From the NCBI GenBank assembly GCA_945873125.1, contig CAMCBV010000004.1, positions 38,001 through 102,000 of the forward strand: a stretch of DNA of 64,000 nucleotides, given 5' to 3'. Positions 26,231 through 34,919 of the stretch are shown in pieces; the stretch's first letter is position 1, and each line of letters starts with the position of its first letter. A program made the translations under genes and the position numbers. The stretch comes from Prosthecobacter debontii. GTDB taxonomy: Bacteria; Verrucomicrobiota; Verrucomicrobiia; Verrucomicrobiales; Akkermansiaceae. The notes beneath the pieces are model-generated. The model was not told the origin of the DNA. It did no database searches and saw nothing but the letters and a program-made list of their open reading frames with translations.

Positions 26231-27652
26231 ATGAAACTCACCTGTTTATTTGCTGCGATTATTTTAGCGCTTGCCTGCCTCGTTCAAGGTCAGTCGGCAG
26301 ATAAACCAAACTTTCTCTTCATTATTTCAGACGATCAGAGTTATGAAACGATACGTGCTTTGGGTCATACGGATATCGAGACGCCAAATTTGGATCGTCT
26401 GACAGCAAGTGGCACGACTTTCACCCATGCCTACAACATGGGTGCATGGCATGGTGCGGTCTGTGTGGCAAGCCGGACGATGCTGGCGACTGGACACACG
26501 GTATGGAATGCCCATGCGATAGAGAAATCACTCACTGCGGAACGCGAGGCTGGTCGGTTGTGGTCACAGCGCATGGCGGCTCAAGGTTATGAAACTTACA
26601 TGAGTGGAAAATGGCACGTTGGAGTCAAAGCGAATCAAATCTTTGCCAACACCGTGAACATTCGTGCAGGGATGCCGCAAGATGCTTCCCGAGCTTACAA
26701 TCGTCCGCTGCGCGGTGTGCCTGATACATGGAGTCCAAGCGATGAAAGTTTGGGGGGGTATTGGAAAGGCGGCAAACATTGGAGTGAGGCATTGGGAGAC
26801 GATGGGACCGGACTCATTGAAAAGGCAGCGAAGTCGGAAAAACCGTTTTTCATGTATCTTGCTTTCAATGCGCCTCATGATCCCCGCCAGTCGCCCAAAG
26901 AATTTGTCGATCGCTACCCCTTGGATCGAATCAAGATTCCGGAAAATTATCTTCCTGAGTATCCTTACAAAGAGCAGATCGGCTGCAGTGCAAAGTTGCG
27001 TGATGAAAATCTCGCGCCATTTCCTCGCGATGAACATGCAGTGAAAGTACATCGTCAGGAATACTATGCGATCATCACGCACATGGATGTTCAGCTAGGC
27101 AGAATCTTAGATGCATTGGAAAAATCCGGTAAAGCGGATAACACATGGATTGTGTTCACGTCAGATCACGGACTTGCTTGTGGACATCATGGTCTGATGG
27201 GTAAACAAAACATGTATGAGCACAGCCTGCGTGTGCCATTCATAGTGAAAGGTCCGGGAGTCAAAGCAGGTGCGAAAAACGAAGCGCCTATCTATCTTCA
27301 AAGTGCCATGGCTACAGCCCTTGATCTAGCGGGAGACGATGGTAAAGATATCCAATTTCAAAGTGTTCGCCCAATATTGGAAGGCAAGAGCAAAGGCTTG
27401 GATGCCGTTTATGCAGGATACATGAAAGTGCAGCGTGCGGTGATTCATGAGGGTTGGAAATTGATCGTTTATCCTGATGCGAAAGCCACGAGGCTTTATC
27501 ACTTAGCGAAAGATCCTCAGGAGTTGAAAGATCTCGCTGCTGACCCTGCTACGCTGGATCGAAAGAAAGCTCTTTTTACAAAACTGCAAACTCTTCAGAA
27601 AGAACTTCATGATGATTTGGATATCGCATCGGTTTTTCCTGAATTGAAGTGA
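26231..27652 (+). CDS. secreted type I sulfatase
   Basis: This sulfatase is likely exported to act on sulfated polysaccharides or other sulfate esters. The signal peptide is MKLTCLFAAIILALACLVQG. The metal-binding start of the domain is NFLFIISDDQSYETIRAL. The formylglycine site is VCVASRTMLATG, a C-x-A-x-R form instead of the more common C-x-P-x-R. Later motifs are GKWHVG and TSDHGLACGHHGLMGKQNMYEH. The track start (26186) lies in the ccsA end; the ATG at 26231 matches the signal peptide. A formylglycine-generating enzyme would be needed from elsewhere. Confidence 0.9.
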   Translation: MKLTCLFAAIILALACLVQGQSADKPNFLFIISDDQSYETIRALGHTDIETPNLDRLTASGTTFTHAYNMGAWHGAVCVASRTMLATGHTVWNAHAIEKSLTAEREAGRLWSQRMAAQGYETYMSGKWHVGVKANQIFANTVNIRAGMPQDASRAYNRPLRGVPDTWSPSDESLGGYWKGGKHWSEALGDDGTGLIEKAAKSEKPFFMYLAFNAPHDPRQSPKEFVDRYPLDRIKIPENYLPEYPYKEQIGCSAKLRDENLAPFPRDEHAVKVHRQEYYAIITHMDVQLGRILDALEKSGKADNTWIVFTSDHGLACGHHGLMGKQNMYEHSLRVPFIVKGPGVKAGAKNEAPIYLQSAMATALDLAGDDGKDIQFQSVRPILEGKSKGLDAVYAGYMKVQRAVIHEGWKLIVYPDAKATRLYHLAKDPQELKDLAADPATLDRKKALFTKLQTLQKELHDDLDIASVFPELK

Positions 27653-27670
27653 TCGGCTTGAAAAATCGAC

Positions 27671-27707
27671 TTGATATACAGAAATCTGTAGATTACATAT
27701 TTCTGTA
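27671..27707. promoter_or_regulatory. toxin-antitoxin promoter with two tandem operator palindromes
   Basis: A -35-like TTGATA (27671-27676) is followed 17 bp later by a -10-like TACATA (27694-27699). Two operator-like boxes, TACAGAAATCTGTA (27677-27690, perfect 6-2-6 arms) and TACATATTTCTGTA (27694-27707, one arm mismatch), are 17 bp apart. The second covers the -10 and touches the start codon. The expected transcription start falls at or next to the antitoxin ATG at 27707, so the mRNA may be leaderless. This arrangement fits autorepression by a Phd-type antitoxin. Confidence 0.55.
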
Positions 27708-27967
27708 TGGTTACTTCAATTAGTACAACCGAAGCCGCTCGTCATCTGGGTGATTACCTAGCGCGCGTGAAGCATAAAGGGGAGCGCTTTGTGCTGACAA
27801 AGAATGATCTACCTGTTGCGGAACTTTCACCAACATCCGGTATGCGTCGCGCCACGTGGGGTGAATTGAAGGCTGCTGTGATGCGGTTGCCACACGATCC
27901 AGCATTTGCGGATGATTTAGAGAAAGTAAACGATGCTGATCAACCCGCTTTAAATCCATGGGCTTAA
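27707..27967 (+). CDS. Phd/YefM-family antitoxin
   Basis: This 86-residue protein neutralises the PIN toxin encoded next to it and probably represses the operon. The N-terminus VTSISTTEAARHLGDYLARVK and the following GERFVLTKNDLPVAELSP are the Phd/YefM DNA-binding fold. The C-terminal part (ELKAAVMRLPHDPAFADDLEKV) is the likely toxin-binding helix. The toxin ORF begins 10 bp before this stop codon, so the two are translationally coupled. No Shine-Dalgarno is visible; the upstream operator boxes occupy that region. Confidence 0.88.
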   Translation: MVTSISTTEAARHLGDYLARVKHKGERFVLTKNDLPVAELSPTSGMRRATWGELKAAVMRLPHDPAFADDLEKVNDADQPALNPWA

Positions 27968-28371
27968 TGATTGATACATCCGCGCTTATTGCTTGGGAGC
28001 GAGCCATTCATGCCGGCCATGAAATCACTCTCGGCGACGACGAAGAATTATTGTTGCCCGCCGTGGTCTGGGCAGAAGCATTAGCAGGAGTTCGTTTGGC
28101 TGACAGCGCCACTCGCGCAGCTCGTCGTCTTGCTCGATTGGAAGCTCTCCGCCGCTTGACCGGAATCGAGCCTTTCACTGCCGAAATAGCGGAACATCAT
28201 GCCGATATTTTCGCCGAACTCGCCCAAAATGGTAATATGATACCCCAAAACGACATAGCTGTTGCGGCTTCGGCAAGATGTCTAAATTGCGGCGTACTTG
28301 TTGGTCCAAAAGATGAAGCTCATTTTCGGCGTATTTCTGGATTGGAAGTGCGTGTTCTCAAAGTGGAATAA
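27958..28371 (+). CDS. PIN-domain toxin, VapC-like ribonuclease
   Basis: This is a PIN-fold endoribonuclease toxin. The first acidic residue is in MIDTSALIAWER, the second in VVWAEALAGV, and the last group in MIPQNDIAVAASARCL (the D of NDIAVAA). These give the usual cluster of acidic residues that binds Mg2+. At 137 residues it is normal for VapC. Two starts are possible: the ATG at 27958, or the ATG at 27967 overlapping the antitoxin stop as TAATG. The pair sits between two sulfatase genes and looks inserted into that region. Confidence 0.88.
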   Translation: MGLMIDTSALIAWERAIHAGHEITLGDDEELLLPAVVWAEALAGVRLADSATRAARRLARLEALRRLTGIEPFTAEIAEHHADIFAELAQNGNMIPQNDIAVAASARCLNCGVLVGPKDEAHFRRISGLEVRVLKVE

Positions 28372-28412
28372 CATCATTTCACAGCTTGATTTCTTACATA
28401 GCTGACGACTTC

Positions 28413-29864
28413 ATGAAAACTCTGTTTTTGCTTCTCTCTGCGACTGTGCTCGCCGCGGAGAAACCCAACATTATTTTCATCATGGCGGATGATCAGGGGT
28501 ATGGCGATACAGGTTCGTACAATCCCGAATCAAAAATTAAAACTCCTGGCGTCGATCGTATCGCCAAGGAGGGCATGCGTTTCACCGATGCTCATAGTGG
28601 ATCGTCGGTTTGTACGCCAACTCGCTACGGTTTATTAACGGGTCGCTACTCATGGCGTAGTCGCCTGCAGTCGGGCGTTTTGACTGTAAAATCGAGTCAT
28701 GGTAGTTTGATCGCACCTTCCATCCTGACCGTTCCGGAATTTCTCAAGGAGCAAGGCTATCAAACGGCCATCGTTGGCAAATGGCATCTCGGCTTTAACT
28801 TCCAATTTCCTGAGGGAGCTAAGTCAGAAACGATCGTTACTCAAAAACCTTACGGTAAATTTTCAATTGAAGCCGCACCAGTTGGCACCAAAGTCATCGA
28901 TGGGCCGATTCAACATGGCTTCGATGTGTTTCATGGATTCCATAATGCTCGAGAAATGCATTCGTGGTGTGTCAATGATGAGGTGACGGAACACATTCCG
29001 CTCGATCAAGTGATCACTCGTTTGGGTGATAGAAGTATTGAATTCATCGAGAAAGAAACGAAGGCAAACCAACCGTTTTTCCTCTATCTTCCGCTAGGTT
29101 CTCCGCATACACCCATCGTTCCATCTGAGAGGTGGGTGGGTAAAAGTGGAATCAGTATTTATGCTGATTTCGTGATGGAGTCCGATCATTGTGTGGTGCG
29201 TGTTCTTGAGGCTCTGGACCGATTGGGTATAGCTAATAACACCTTGGTGTTTTTCACAGCTGACAATGGCTGCTCGCCCGAAGCGAATTTCAAAGAGCTG
29301 TTAGCCAAAGGACATGATCCAAGTTATTCTCTCAGGGGTATGAAATCCGATGCATGGGACGGCGGACACCGTGTGCCTTATGTTGTGCGTTGGCCAAAAT
29401 TCATCAAGCCAGGGAGCGTTTCTGACGAACTGATCTGTCATAACAATCTGATGGCGACCTGTGCCGAAATCCTCACGGCCAAACTGCCTCAAACAGCCGC
29501 TTTGGATAGTTTCTCCATTCTGCCTGTGCTTAAGGGAGAAGCGCTGAAAGAGCCAACTCATCCCTTTGTTATCCATCATTCCATCACTGGTCGATTTGCC
29601 ATCCGCAAAGGTGATTGGAAATTCATCGCCGCCAAAGGCTCAGGTGGATGGTCGAAAGGCGACGATGGTGAAGCCTCCCAACTTTATGACATGGCAAATG
29701 ATCGCAAGGAATCGAAGAATCTTGTCGCCGAAAAAGCTGGAACTGCAGCAGAGCTCACCAAGTTGCTAGAGTTCGCTATCGCCAACGGCCGAACAACACC
29801 TGGGGCAAATCAGAAAAACGATGTCGATGTCGTCTTGTGGAAAGATAAGGCAGTGAAGAAGTAA
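28413..29864 (+). CDS. secreted arylsulfatase-type sulfatase
   Basis: This is a second type I sulfatase. The short signal is MKTLFLLLSATVLA, directly followed by EKPNIIFIMADDQGYGDTG with the Asp-Asp metal ligands. The formylglycine site is VCTPTRYGLLTGRY, a canonical C-x-P-x-R. Further landmarks are GKWHLGF, LPLGSPHTP and FFTADNGCSPEANF. At 484 residues it matches sulfatases of the S1 family. The track starts at 28386; the ATG at 28413 fits the signal peptide. It and the other sulfatase (26231) are separated only by the toxin-antitoxin pair and suggest use of sulfated glycans. Confidence 0.92.
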   Translation: MKTLFLLLSATVLAAEKPNIIFIMADDQGYGDTGSYNPESKIKTPGVDRIAKEGMRFTDAHSGSSVCTPTRYGLLTGRYSWRSRLQSGVLTVKSSHGSLIAPSILTVPEFLKEQGYQTAIVGKWHLGFNFQFPEGAKSETIVTQKPYGKFSIEAAPVGTKVIDGPIQHGFDVFHGFHNAREMHSWCVNDEVTEHIPLDQVITRLGDRSIEFIEKETKANQPFFLYLPLGSPHTPIVPSERWVGKSGISIYADFVMESDHCVVRVLEALDRLGIANNTLVFFTADNGCSPEANFKELLAKGHDPSYSLRGMKSDAWDGGHRVPYVVRWPKFIKPGSVSDELICHNNLMATCAEILTAKLPQTAALDSFSILPVLKGEALKEPTHPFVIHHSITGRFAIRKGDWKFIAAKGSGGWSKGDDGEASQLYDMANDRKESKNLVAEKAGTAAELTKLLEFAIANGRTTPGANQKNDVDVVLWKDKAVKK

Positions 29865-29888
29865 AACGTGGCATGAAATCCGCCACCA

Positions 29889-31043
29889 TTATTTCAAATT
29901 TCCTAACACCCAATGATACTCAGCAGCGATCTGCTCTTCGACAGGGCGTTGCAAGGTGTTTGGCAGAACGCCCCATGTATACGTTTCGATCTCAAAATGC
30001 TGACATATGTTCGGATGCTTGAGGTGCCATCGCAGGGTTTCTTCGACGTGGACATGGGTTGATCCCAAGGGATCTGTGGGCTTCGCGTCCAGGGGAATGT
30101 GGAAATGCACACGTGCTTCATGGAAATCAGTCGGCTGAATTTTTCTGGAATCGACCGCCTCAAAAAAGACAGGCAGATCTTTGAAGCGCTCGAGTGATCC
30201 ATCGGGTCGGCGTGCGATGACTTGATGAAAATAGGTCGGTTCGTTGAACTTGCGGATCGCCTCAAGGGCTGTTGGATCAGACGGGTTCAATTTTAAGGCG
30301 TTGGAAAGGTGGATTTTCGACAGGCGGATGTTCGCATCGATCGCGATGGCATCGAGAGATTGCTTTGCATCGTCGAACTCGATCGCGAAATGGCAGCAAT
30401 CGTAGTTCAGGCCGATGCGTTGTTGGATGATGATTGGACTGGTCGCATCTCGGTGGAGGCGCTCGAAAAACGCTAATGTTTCCGCGGTATTTTCAAAATG
30501 CCCTAGCGGTTCTGGCTCAAGACCGAGGTGAAGGTCGATCTGATGCTTTTGCGAGAGGTCCTCAATGAAATAGGCAATTTGGATGAGGTTCTTGCGGATG
30601 ATGGTTTCATCGGCATGAAAGGTCTTATGCGAGCCGGGGAGGGTGGAAATGGATCCTCCAGAGCTTTTCGGAGCGATCTCGGCGATGATTTGGAAGAGAT
30701 TCTGTGTGTATATGACCCGCTCTTGGGACGTCCAATCGGGTTGGAATACCTTTTCCTTCACCACAGTCCCGTGAAATGCGCCGTAGGGAAAGCCGTTGAT
30801 GGTGAAAACCATGCAGTTGTTTGCAGCGAGCCAATCTTTGAATCGATCCAGATGATCTTCCTGAAGCAATTCCTCTGCAGCTCTGGCAGATAGCCTCAAA
30901 CCAATCGGATAGGGCTTGTCGGAAGGCTGATGCCCAGTCACCAGCAGTTTGTCACGCACCGTCAGCACGTGCTTTTCAAGCGCATGCAAGGTTTCCTCCC
31001 ATGATTCGGCGGGGTGGATGTTGGTGCAGTAACCGAGGATCAT
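29889..31043 (-). CDS. eboE: EboE-like metabolite traffic TIM-barrel protein
   Basis: The sequence resembles EboE of the eboABCDEF cluster, which is involved in moving or making small secreted metabolites in cyanobacteria and other phyla. Matching stretches are GYCTNIHPAESWEET, YPIGLRLSARAAEELL, FTINGFPYGAFHGTVVKEKV, GSISTLPGSHK and IGLNYDCCHFAIEF. The fold is a xylose-isomerase-like TIM barrel with probable metal-binding His/Asp/Glu. The track opens with a TTG; the ATG at 31043 gives MILGYCTN. No other ebo genes are in the window, so it is a lone copy here. Confidence 0.75.
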   Translation of the reverse strand: MILGYCTNIHPAESWEETLHALEKHVLTVRDKLLVTGHQPSDKPYPIGLRLSARAAEELLQEDHLDRFKDWLAANNCMVFTINGFPYGAFHGTVVKEKVFQPDWTSQERVIYTQNLFQIIAEIAPKSSGGSISTLPGSHKTFHADETIIRKNLIQIAYFIEDLSQKHQIDLHLGLEPEPLGHFENTAETLAFFERLHRDATSPIIIQQRIGLNYDCCHFAIEFDDAKQSLDAIAIDANIRLSKIHLSNALKLNPSDPTALEAIRKFNEPTYFHQVIARRPDGSLERFKDLPVFFEAVDSRKIQPTDFHEARVHFHIPLDAKPTDPLGSTHVHVEETLRWHLKHPNICQHFEIETYTWGVLPNTLQRPVEEQIAAEYHWVLGNLK

Positions 31044-31100
31044 TGAGGAAGTTTCAAATTTCAAATCTCAAATTTCAAGGAAGAGGAAGAGGAAGAGGAA
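31044..31100. repeat. TTTCAAATTTCAAG-type tract plus GAGGAA repeats
   Basis: The spacer between eboE and gatA begins with AGTTTCAAATTTCAAATC and continues into AAGAGGAAGAGGAAGAGGAAG. A very similar TTTCAAATTTCAAGTTTCAA tract lies just upstream of the Gfo/Idh/MocA start codon near 17915-17936, and a weaker relative is near 33660. These are short, degenerate AT-rich repeats in front of minus-strand genes. The function is unknown. Confidence 0.5.
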
Positions 31101-31112
31101 GAATTTTACTCT

Positions 31113-32528
31113 TCAGTATTTACGTGATTCGATGGCTTTGGCCACTCGTAGCATCGTGGCCTCGCCGAAGCTGGGGGCCATGACTTGGATGCCTACGGGG
31201 AGTTCTGCGGCTCCGTCGAAGGCTGTGGTTCCGCAGGGGACGGAAATGGCCGGGATACCAGCAAGGTTGGCTGCAATGGTGAAGACGTCTGCGAGGTAGT
31301 CTTCGAGTGGGTTTTCGGAGCAGGTGCCGATCCGACGAGCTGGGCTTGGAGTTACGGGAGAAAGGATGACGTCGACTTTTTCAAACGCTTGATTGAAGTC
31401 GCGCGCGATCAGTTTTCTGACTTTCTGAGCACGGGTATAATAGGCATCGTAGTAGCCGGAGGAGAGAACATAGGTTCCTAAAATGATCCGACGTTTCACC
31501 TCGGGACCAAAACCCTGTTCGCGGGATTGGTGGTAAACATCGATGATGTCGGAGGCTCCGGTAGCGCGATTTCCGTAGCGAATTCCATCGAAACGGGAGA
31601 GGTTCGACGATGCTTCGGCTGGGGCGATCACATAGTAGGTTGCGACCACGTGGGAGGTATATGGTAAAGAAATCTTGATTATCTCTACTCCTTGACTTTC
31701 AAGGTGTTGGATACATTTTTCCACATTTTCTCGAACGCCTGGATGGATGCCGTCCGCGAAGTATTCAGCAGGAATTCCTACCCTCAAACCTTTGACTCCA
31801 TCTTTAAGGGTCGCCAAATAATCGGGAACTGGGATGTTGACGGAGGTCGAGTCTCTCGGGTCATATCCAGCGATCGTTTGAAGTAATAAAGCAGCGTCAT
31901 CCACCGACTGAGTGAGTGGTCCGATCTGGTCCAGAGACGAGGCGAAGGCGACCACTCCGTAGCGGGAAACTCGACCATAGGTGGGCTTGAGTCCGACGAT
32001 TCCGCAGTGAGAGGCGGGCTGGCGAATTGAGCCACCCGTATCCGAGCCGAGGGCGGCGTATGCGGTGAGATCGGCGACCGCGGCCGCGGATCCACCAGAT
32101 GAGCCACCTGCAATACGCTCCGGATCTCGTGGGTTGCGGGTGAGTTGGATCGCGGAGTTCTCGGTGGCCGAACCCATGGCGAACTCATCCATGTTCATCC
32201 TGCCAAACGGAATGGCTCCGGCTTCTTTGAGCTTTCGGATGACCGTCGCGTCATAGGGAGAGATGTAGTTTTTCGCTAAAAACTTCGATCCACAGGTGCA
32301 GGGCTCGGCAAAGGTGTTGATGTTGTCCTTAATCGCAATCGGAAGACCCCCAAGCGGTTTGGATAGATCGGCATCTGCGGCGGCTTTGAGCGCGGCCTCG
32401 AGATCATAGGAAATATAAGCCTTCGTTCTCTCATCCCGCTCAGCGATGGCGGCTGCGAGATTCTCGAGAGCTTGGGTCGGGGTGGTTTCACCAGAGAGAA
32501 ACTGCTGGCGGAGCTGGGTGAGAGTCAT
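31113..32528 (-). CDS. gatA: Asp-tRNA(Asn)/Glu-tRNA(Gln) amidotransferase subunit A
   Basis: GatA is the glutaminase subunit of GatCAB, which amidates misacylated Glu-tRNA(Gln) and Asp-tRNA(Asn). The amidase signature is complete: catalytic Lys in PIAIKDNINTF, and GGSSGGSAAAVADLTAYAAL followed by SDTGGSIRQPASHCGIVGLKP with the cis-Ser and nucleophile Ser. At 471 residues the length is normal. gatC lies 80 bp upstream on the same strand; gatB is not in the window. This implies the organism uses the indirect route for Gln- and/or Asn-tRNA charging. Confidence 0.95.
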   Translation of the reverse strand: MTLTQLRQQFLSGETTPTQALENLAAAIAERDERTKAYISYDLEAALKAAADADLSKPLGGLPIAIKDNINTFAEPCTCGSKFLAKNYISPYDATVIRKLKEAGAIPFGRMNMDEFAMGSATENSAIQLTRNPRDPERIAGGSSGGSAAAVADLTAYAALGSDTGGSIRQPASHCGIVGLKPTYGRVSRYGVVAFASSLDQIGPLTQSVDDAALLLQTIAGYDPRDSTSVNIPVPDYLATLKDGVKGLRVGIPAEYFADGIHPGVRENVEKCIQHLESQGVEIIKISLPYTSHVVATYYVIAPAEASSNLSRFDGIRYGNRATGASDIIDVYHQSREQGFGPEVKRRIILGTYVLSSGYYDAYYTRAQKVRKLIARDFNQAFEKVDVILSPVTPSPARRIGTCSENPLEDYLADVFTIAANLAGIPAISVPCGTTAFDGAAELPVGIQVMAPSFGEATMLRVAKAIESRKY

Positions 32529-32564
32529 GTCTTAGAGTGGGAGAGAGGGAGAGTCTGATGGTAG

Positions 32565-32585
32565 GGTCGTTTCGATGAAACGACC
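32565..32585. repeat. perfect 9-bp stem-loop between gatC and gatA
   Basis: GGTCGTTTC and GAAACGACC form a perfect stem around a 3-base loop in the 80-bp spacer. No T-run follows, so it is more likely an mRNA processing or stability element, or a small intergenic repeat, than a terminator. Confidence 0.5.
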
Positions 32586-32608
32586 GAAGTCGATTTTCGC
32601 GCTTCAAA

Positions 32609-32899
32609 TTAAGCATCTGCTACAACTTTTGGGACGCGGATTTGGGATTGGGCTTGGTCTGGAGCGTTGCGTAGGACGAGTTCGGGGTCGAGACTTGGAA
32701 GCGGGGTATCATCGCGCATCAGGCCGAGGTGATCATGATTGTCGAGACCAAGGTCGTTGGGAAGTTCGACGCTTGAGAGAGATTCGACGTGCTCCAAAAT
32801 TGCCTCGAGTTGGGACTGAAAAGTCACGACTTCGGCAGGAGTCAGATCAAGACGCGCCAATTTGGCGACGTAGCTGACATCAATGTGTGGGTGGGACAT
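32609..32899 (-). CDS. gatC: Asp-tRNA(Asn)/Glu-tRNA(Gln) amidotransferase subunit C
   Basis: GatC stabilises the GatA-GatB complex. The N-terminus HIDVSYVAKLARLDLTPAEV and the helix FQSQLEAILEHVESLSSVEL are typical, as is the RDDTPLPSL segment (the family's R-x-D). At 96 residues it is full length. It is followed by gatA. The start ATG at 32899 gives MSHPHIDVSYVAKLA. Confidence 0.93.
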   Translation of the reverse strand: MSHPHIDVSYVAKLARLDLTPAEVVTFQSQLEAILEHVESLSSVELPNDLGLDNHDHLGLMRDDTPLPSLDPELVLRNAPDQAQSQIRVPKVVADA

Positions 32900-33032
32900 G
32901 AGATGCGGTTAAAAGTTCTTAGTTCTGGGTTCCTGATTGTCAGGAACGGCGGGGCAAATCATTCAGGGTAAATTCAAAAATGCAAACCACAGAATGAGGG
33001 TTAGCTGCAGATAATGTGATGCGCGCGCATGA

Positions 33033-33560
33033 TCATCCTCCAACCGCCGACAGAATTTCAGAAACATCTGCCAATCTGCCAATTCCTTGATATCCACAAG
33101 CGAGATCACCGATGGCGGGTTGGATGAATTGGCAACCATCGGCTTCGAGTTGTTGGATGTTGCGTTGGGTGGCGGGATGCAGCCACATTTTGCCATTCAT
33201 GGCAGGGGCAATCAGAACGCGGGTTTCACGTGGTAGGGCCAGATAAATGGAAGTCAAAGGGTCTGGAGCATGACCATTTGCCAGCAGGGCGAGGGTATTG
33301 GCTGAGGCAGGGGCGATAAGCAAGAGATCTGCGGTATCGGCTAGCTCGATGTGACCGGGCTTCCACGAATGTTTCTCATCTTCCAATGAAACCAAAACTG
33401 GATGGCGGGTCAGAGTCTGGAGCGTGAGCGGGGTGATGAATTCACAGGCGGATCGGGTCATAACTGCATGCACTTCATGACCTTCTTTGACGAGCTGCGA
33501 CGCGAGGTCGGCGGCCTTGTAAGCAGCGATGGAGCCAGTGATGCCGAGGATGATTTTCAT
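33033..33560 (-). CDS. coaC: stand-alone phosphopantothenoylcysteine decarboxylase (flavoprotein, CoaC)
   Basis: This FMN enzyme decarboxylates 4'-phosphopantothenoylcysteine in coenzyme A synthesis. The flavin-binding start is ILGITGSIAAYKAADLASQL. The catalytic histidine is in PGHIELADTADLLLIAPAS. The substrate motif is LIAPAMNGKMWLHPAT, and the active-site cysteine is in GDLACGYQGIGRL. At 175 residues it lacks the CoaB synthetase half found in most bacterial CoaBC fusions, so coaB must be a separate gene elsewhere. The family also includes lantibiotic decarboxylases, but this context favours CoaC. Confidence 0.85.
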   Translation of the reverse strand: MKIILGITGSIAAYKAADLASQLVKEGHEVHAVMTRSACEFITPLTLQTLTRHPVLVSLEDEKHSWKPGHIELADTADLLLIAPASANTLALLANGHAPDPLTSIYLALPRETRVLIAPAMNGKMWLHPATQRNIQQLEADGCQFIQPAIGDLACGYQGIGRLADVSEILSAVGG

Positions 33561-33675
33561 GAAACTGTAAATTTTAAATATTAAGACAGCTGCTGCGGAC
33601 GATTCTTATTATACTGGTAAGCAGTTGTGGATTGGAAGAGGAATGATCATAGGCTCTTCATTGAGATTTGAGATT

Positions 33676-34878
33676 TCAGCGCAGCATGGTTGCGGCTTTT
33701 TTAATGGCTTGAGCAAGGGAATCGATGTCCTGCTCGGTGTTGTAGAGGGCGAAAGAGGCGCGTGTGGTGCCAGTGATGCCAAATCGGGCCATGAGAGGCT
33801 GGCAGCAGTGGTGACCAGTGCGGACAGCGATGCCCATCTGGTCGATCAACGTTCCCAGATCGTAATGATGGATGCCTTCGATAGCAAAAGAGATTGCGCC
33901 GATCCGATCCGCCGGGCCGTAAAGGTGGATGCCCGGTATTTCGGAAAGGGCTGCTGCTGCCTGGCAGATGAGGGTTTCTTCGTGGGTATGGATTTCTGAT
34001 AGGCCGATGCGATGGATGTAATCGAAAGCGGCTGCAAGCGCGATGGCGCCTTCGATATTGGGAGTGCCGGCTTCGTATTTGAAGGGAAGATCGTTATAGG
34101 TGGTTTTCTCAAACGTGACCTCTTTGATCATTTCACCACCGCCACGCCATGGGGGGAGAACTTCCAACAAACTTTTACGGCCCCATAACACACCAATACC
34201 AGTGGGCGCGTAAACCTTGTGGCCTGAGAAGACAATGAAATCGGCACCGAGCGCTTGGACATCGATGGCGAGATGAGGGATGGCTTGTGCGGCATCGATT
34301 AAAACCATGGTGCCGTATTTCTTCGCGGCGGCTGTCATTTCAAGGACAGGATTGACCGTGCCGAAAGCGTTGGAGACCCAGGTGATGGCGAGGACTTTGG
34401 TTTTCTCGGAAAGGAGATTTTGGAAAGCGGCCTGATCCAAAACACCTTGTTCATCGCATGGAATCACACGCAGCGTTGCGCCGCTTCGTTGTGCGAGCAT
34501 CTGCCATGGAACGATGTTGGAATGATGCTCGAGGGCGGATATGAGAATTTCATCGCCGGCGGAAACTGGAACAATATTGGAGACGAGGTTGATGCCGTCA
34601 GTACATCCCGAGGTGAAAATTACTTCTTCGGGTGAACCGGCGTTGAGGTATTTTGCGATGGTTTCCCGCGCGTGTTCATGGGCGGCAGTGGCTTCACGGG
34701 CGAGGTGGTGCGTGCCGCGATGAATGTTCGAATTGATCTTCTCATAATAACGGCGCGAGGCATCCAGAACCGCGATCGGTTTTTGGGTGGTGGCGGCGTT
34801 GTCGAGATAGACCAAGGGGCGTCCGTTTACCTGCTCCGAAAGGATGGGGAAGTCGGCTTTGAGGGAGGAGGTAAGCAT
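33676..34878 (-). CDS. sufS: SufS-type cysteine desulfurase
   Basis: This PLP enzyme takes sulfur from cysteine for Fe-S cluster assembly. Landmarks are VYLDNAATTQKP, the NIHRGTHHLA segment, the PLP lysine in FIVFSGHKVYAPTGIGVLWG, and the active-site cysteine region AVRTGHHCCQPLMARFG. At 400 residues the length is right for SufS (group II). It stands alone, without sufBCD or sufE/U neighbours. Upstream lie direct GAAGAGTGAAT repeats and the CCACGAA repeat copy. Confidence 0.93.
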   Translation of the reverse strand: MLTSSLKADFPILSEQVNGRPLVYLDNAATTQKPIAVLDASRRYYEKINSNIHRGTHHLAREATAAHEHARETIAKYLNAGSPEEVIFTSGCTDGINLVSNIVPVSAGDEILISALEHHSNIVPWQMLAQRSGATLRVIPCDEQGVLDQAAFQNLLSEKTKVLAITWVSNAFGTVNPVLEMTAAAKKYGTMVLIDAAQAIPHLAIDVQALGADFIVFSGHKVYAPTGIGVLWGRKSLLEVLPPWRGGGEMIKEVTFEKTTYNDLPFKYEAGTPNIEGAIALAAAFDYIHRIGLSEIHTHEETLICQAAAALSEIPGIHLYGPADRIGAISFAIEGIHHYDLGTLIDQMGIAVRTGHHCCQPLMARFGITGTTRASFALYNTEQDIDSLAQAIKKAATMLR

Positions 34879-34919
34879 CTGAAGAGTGAATGATGAAAAG
34901 TGAAGAGTGAATTTTTTTG

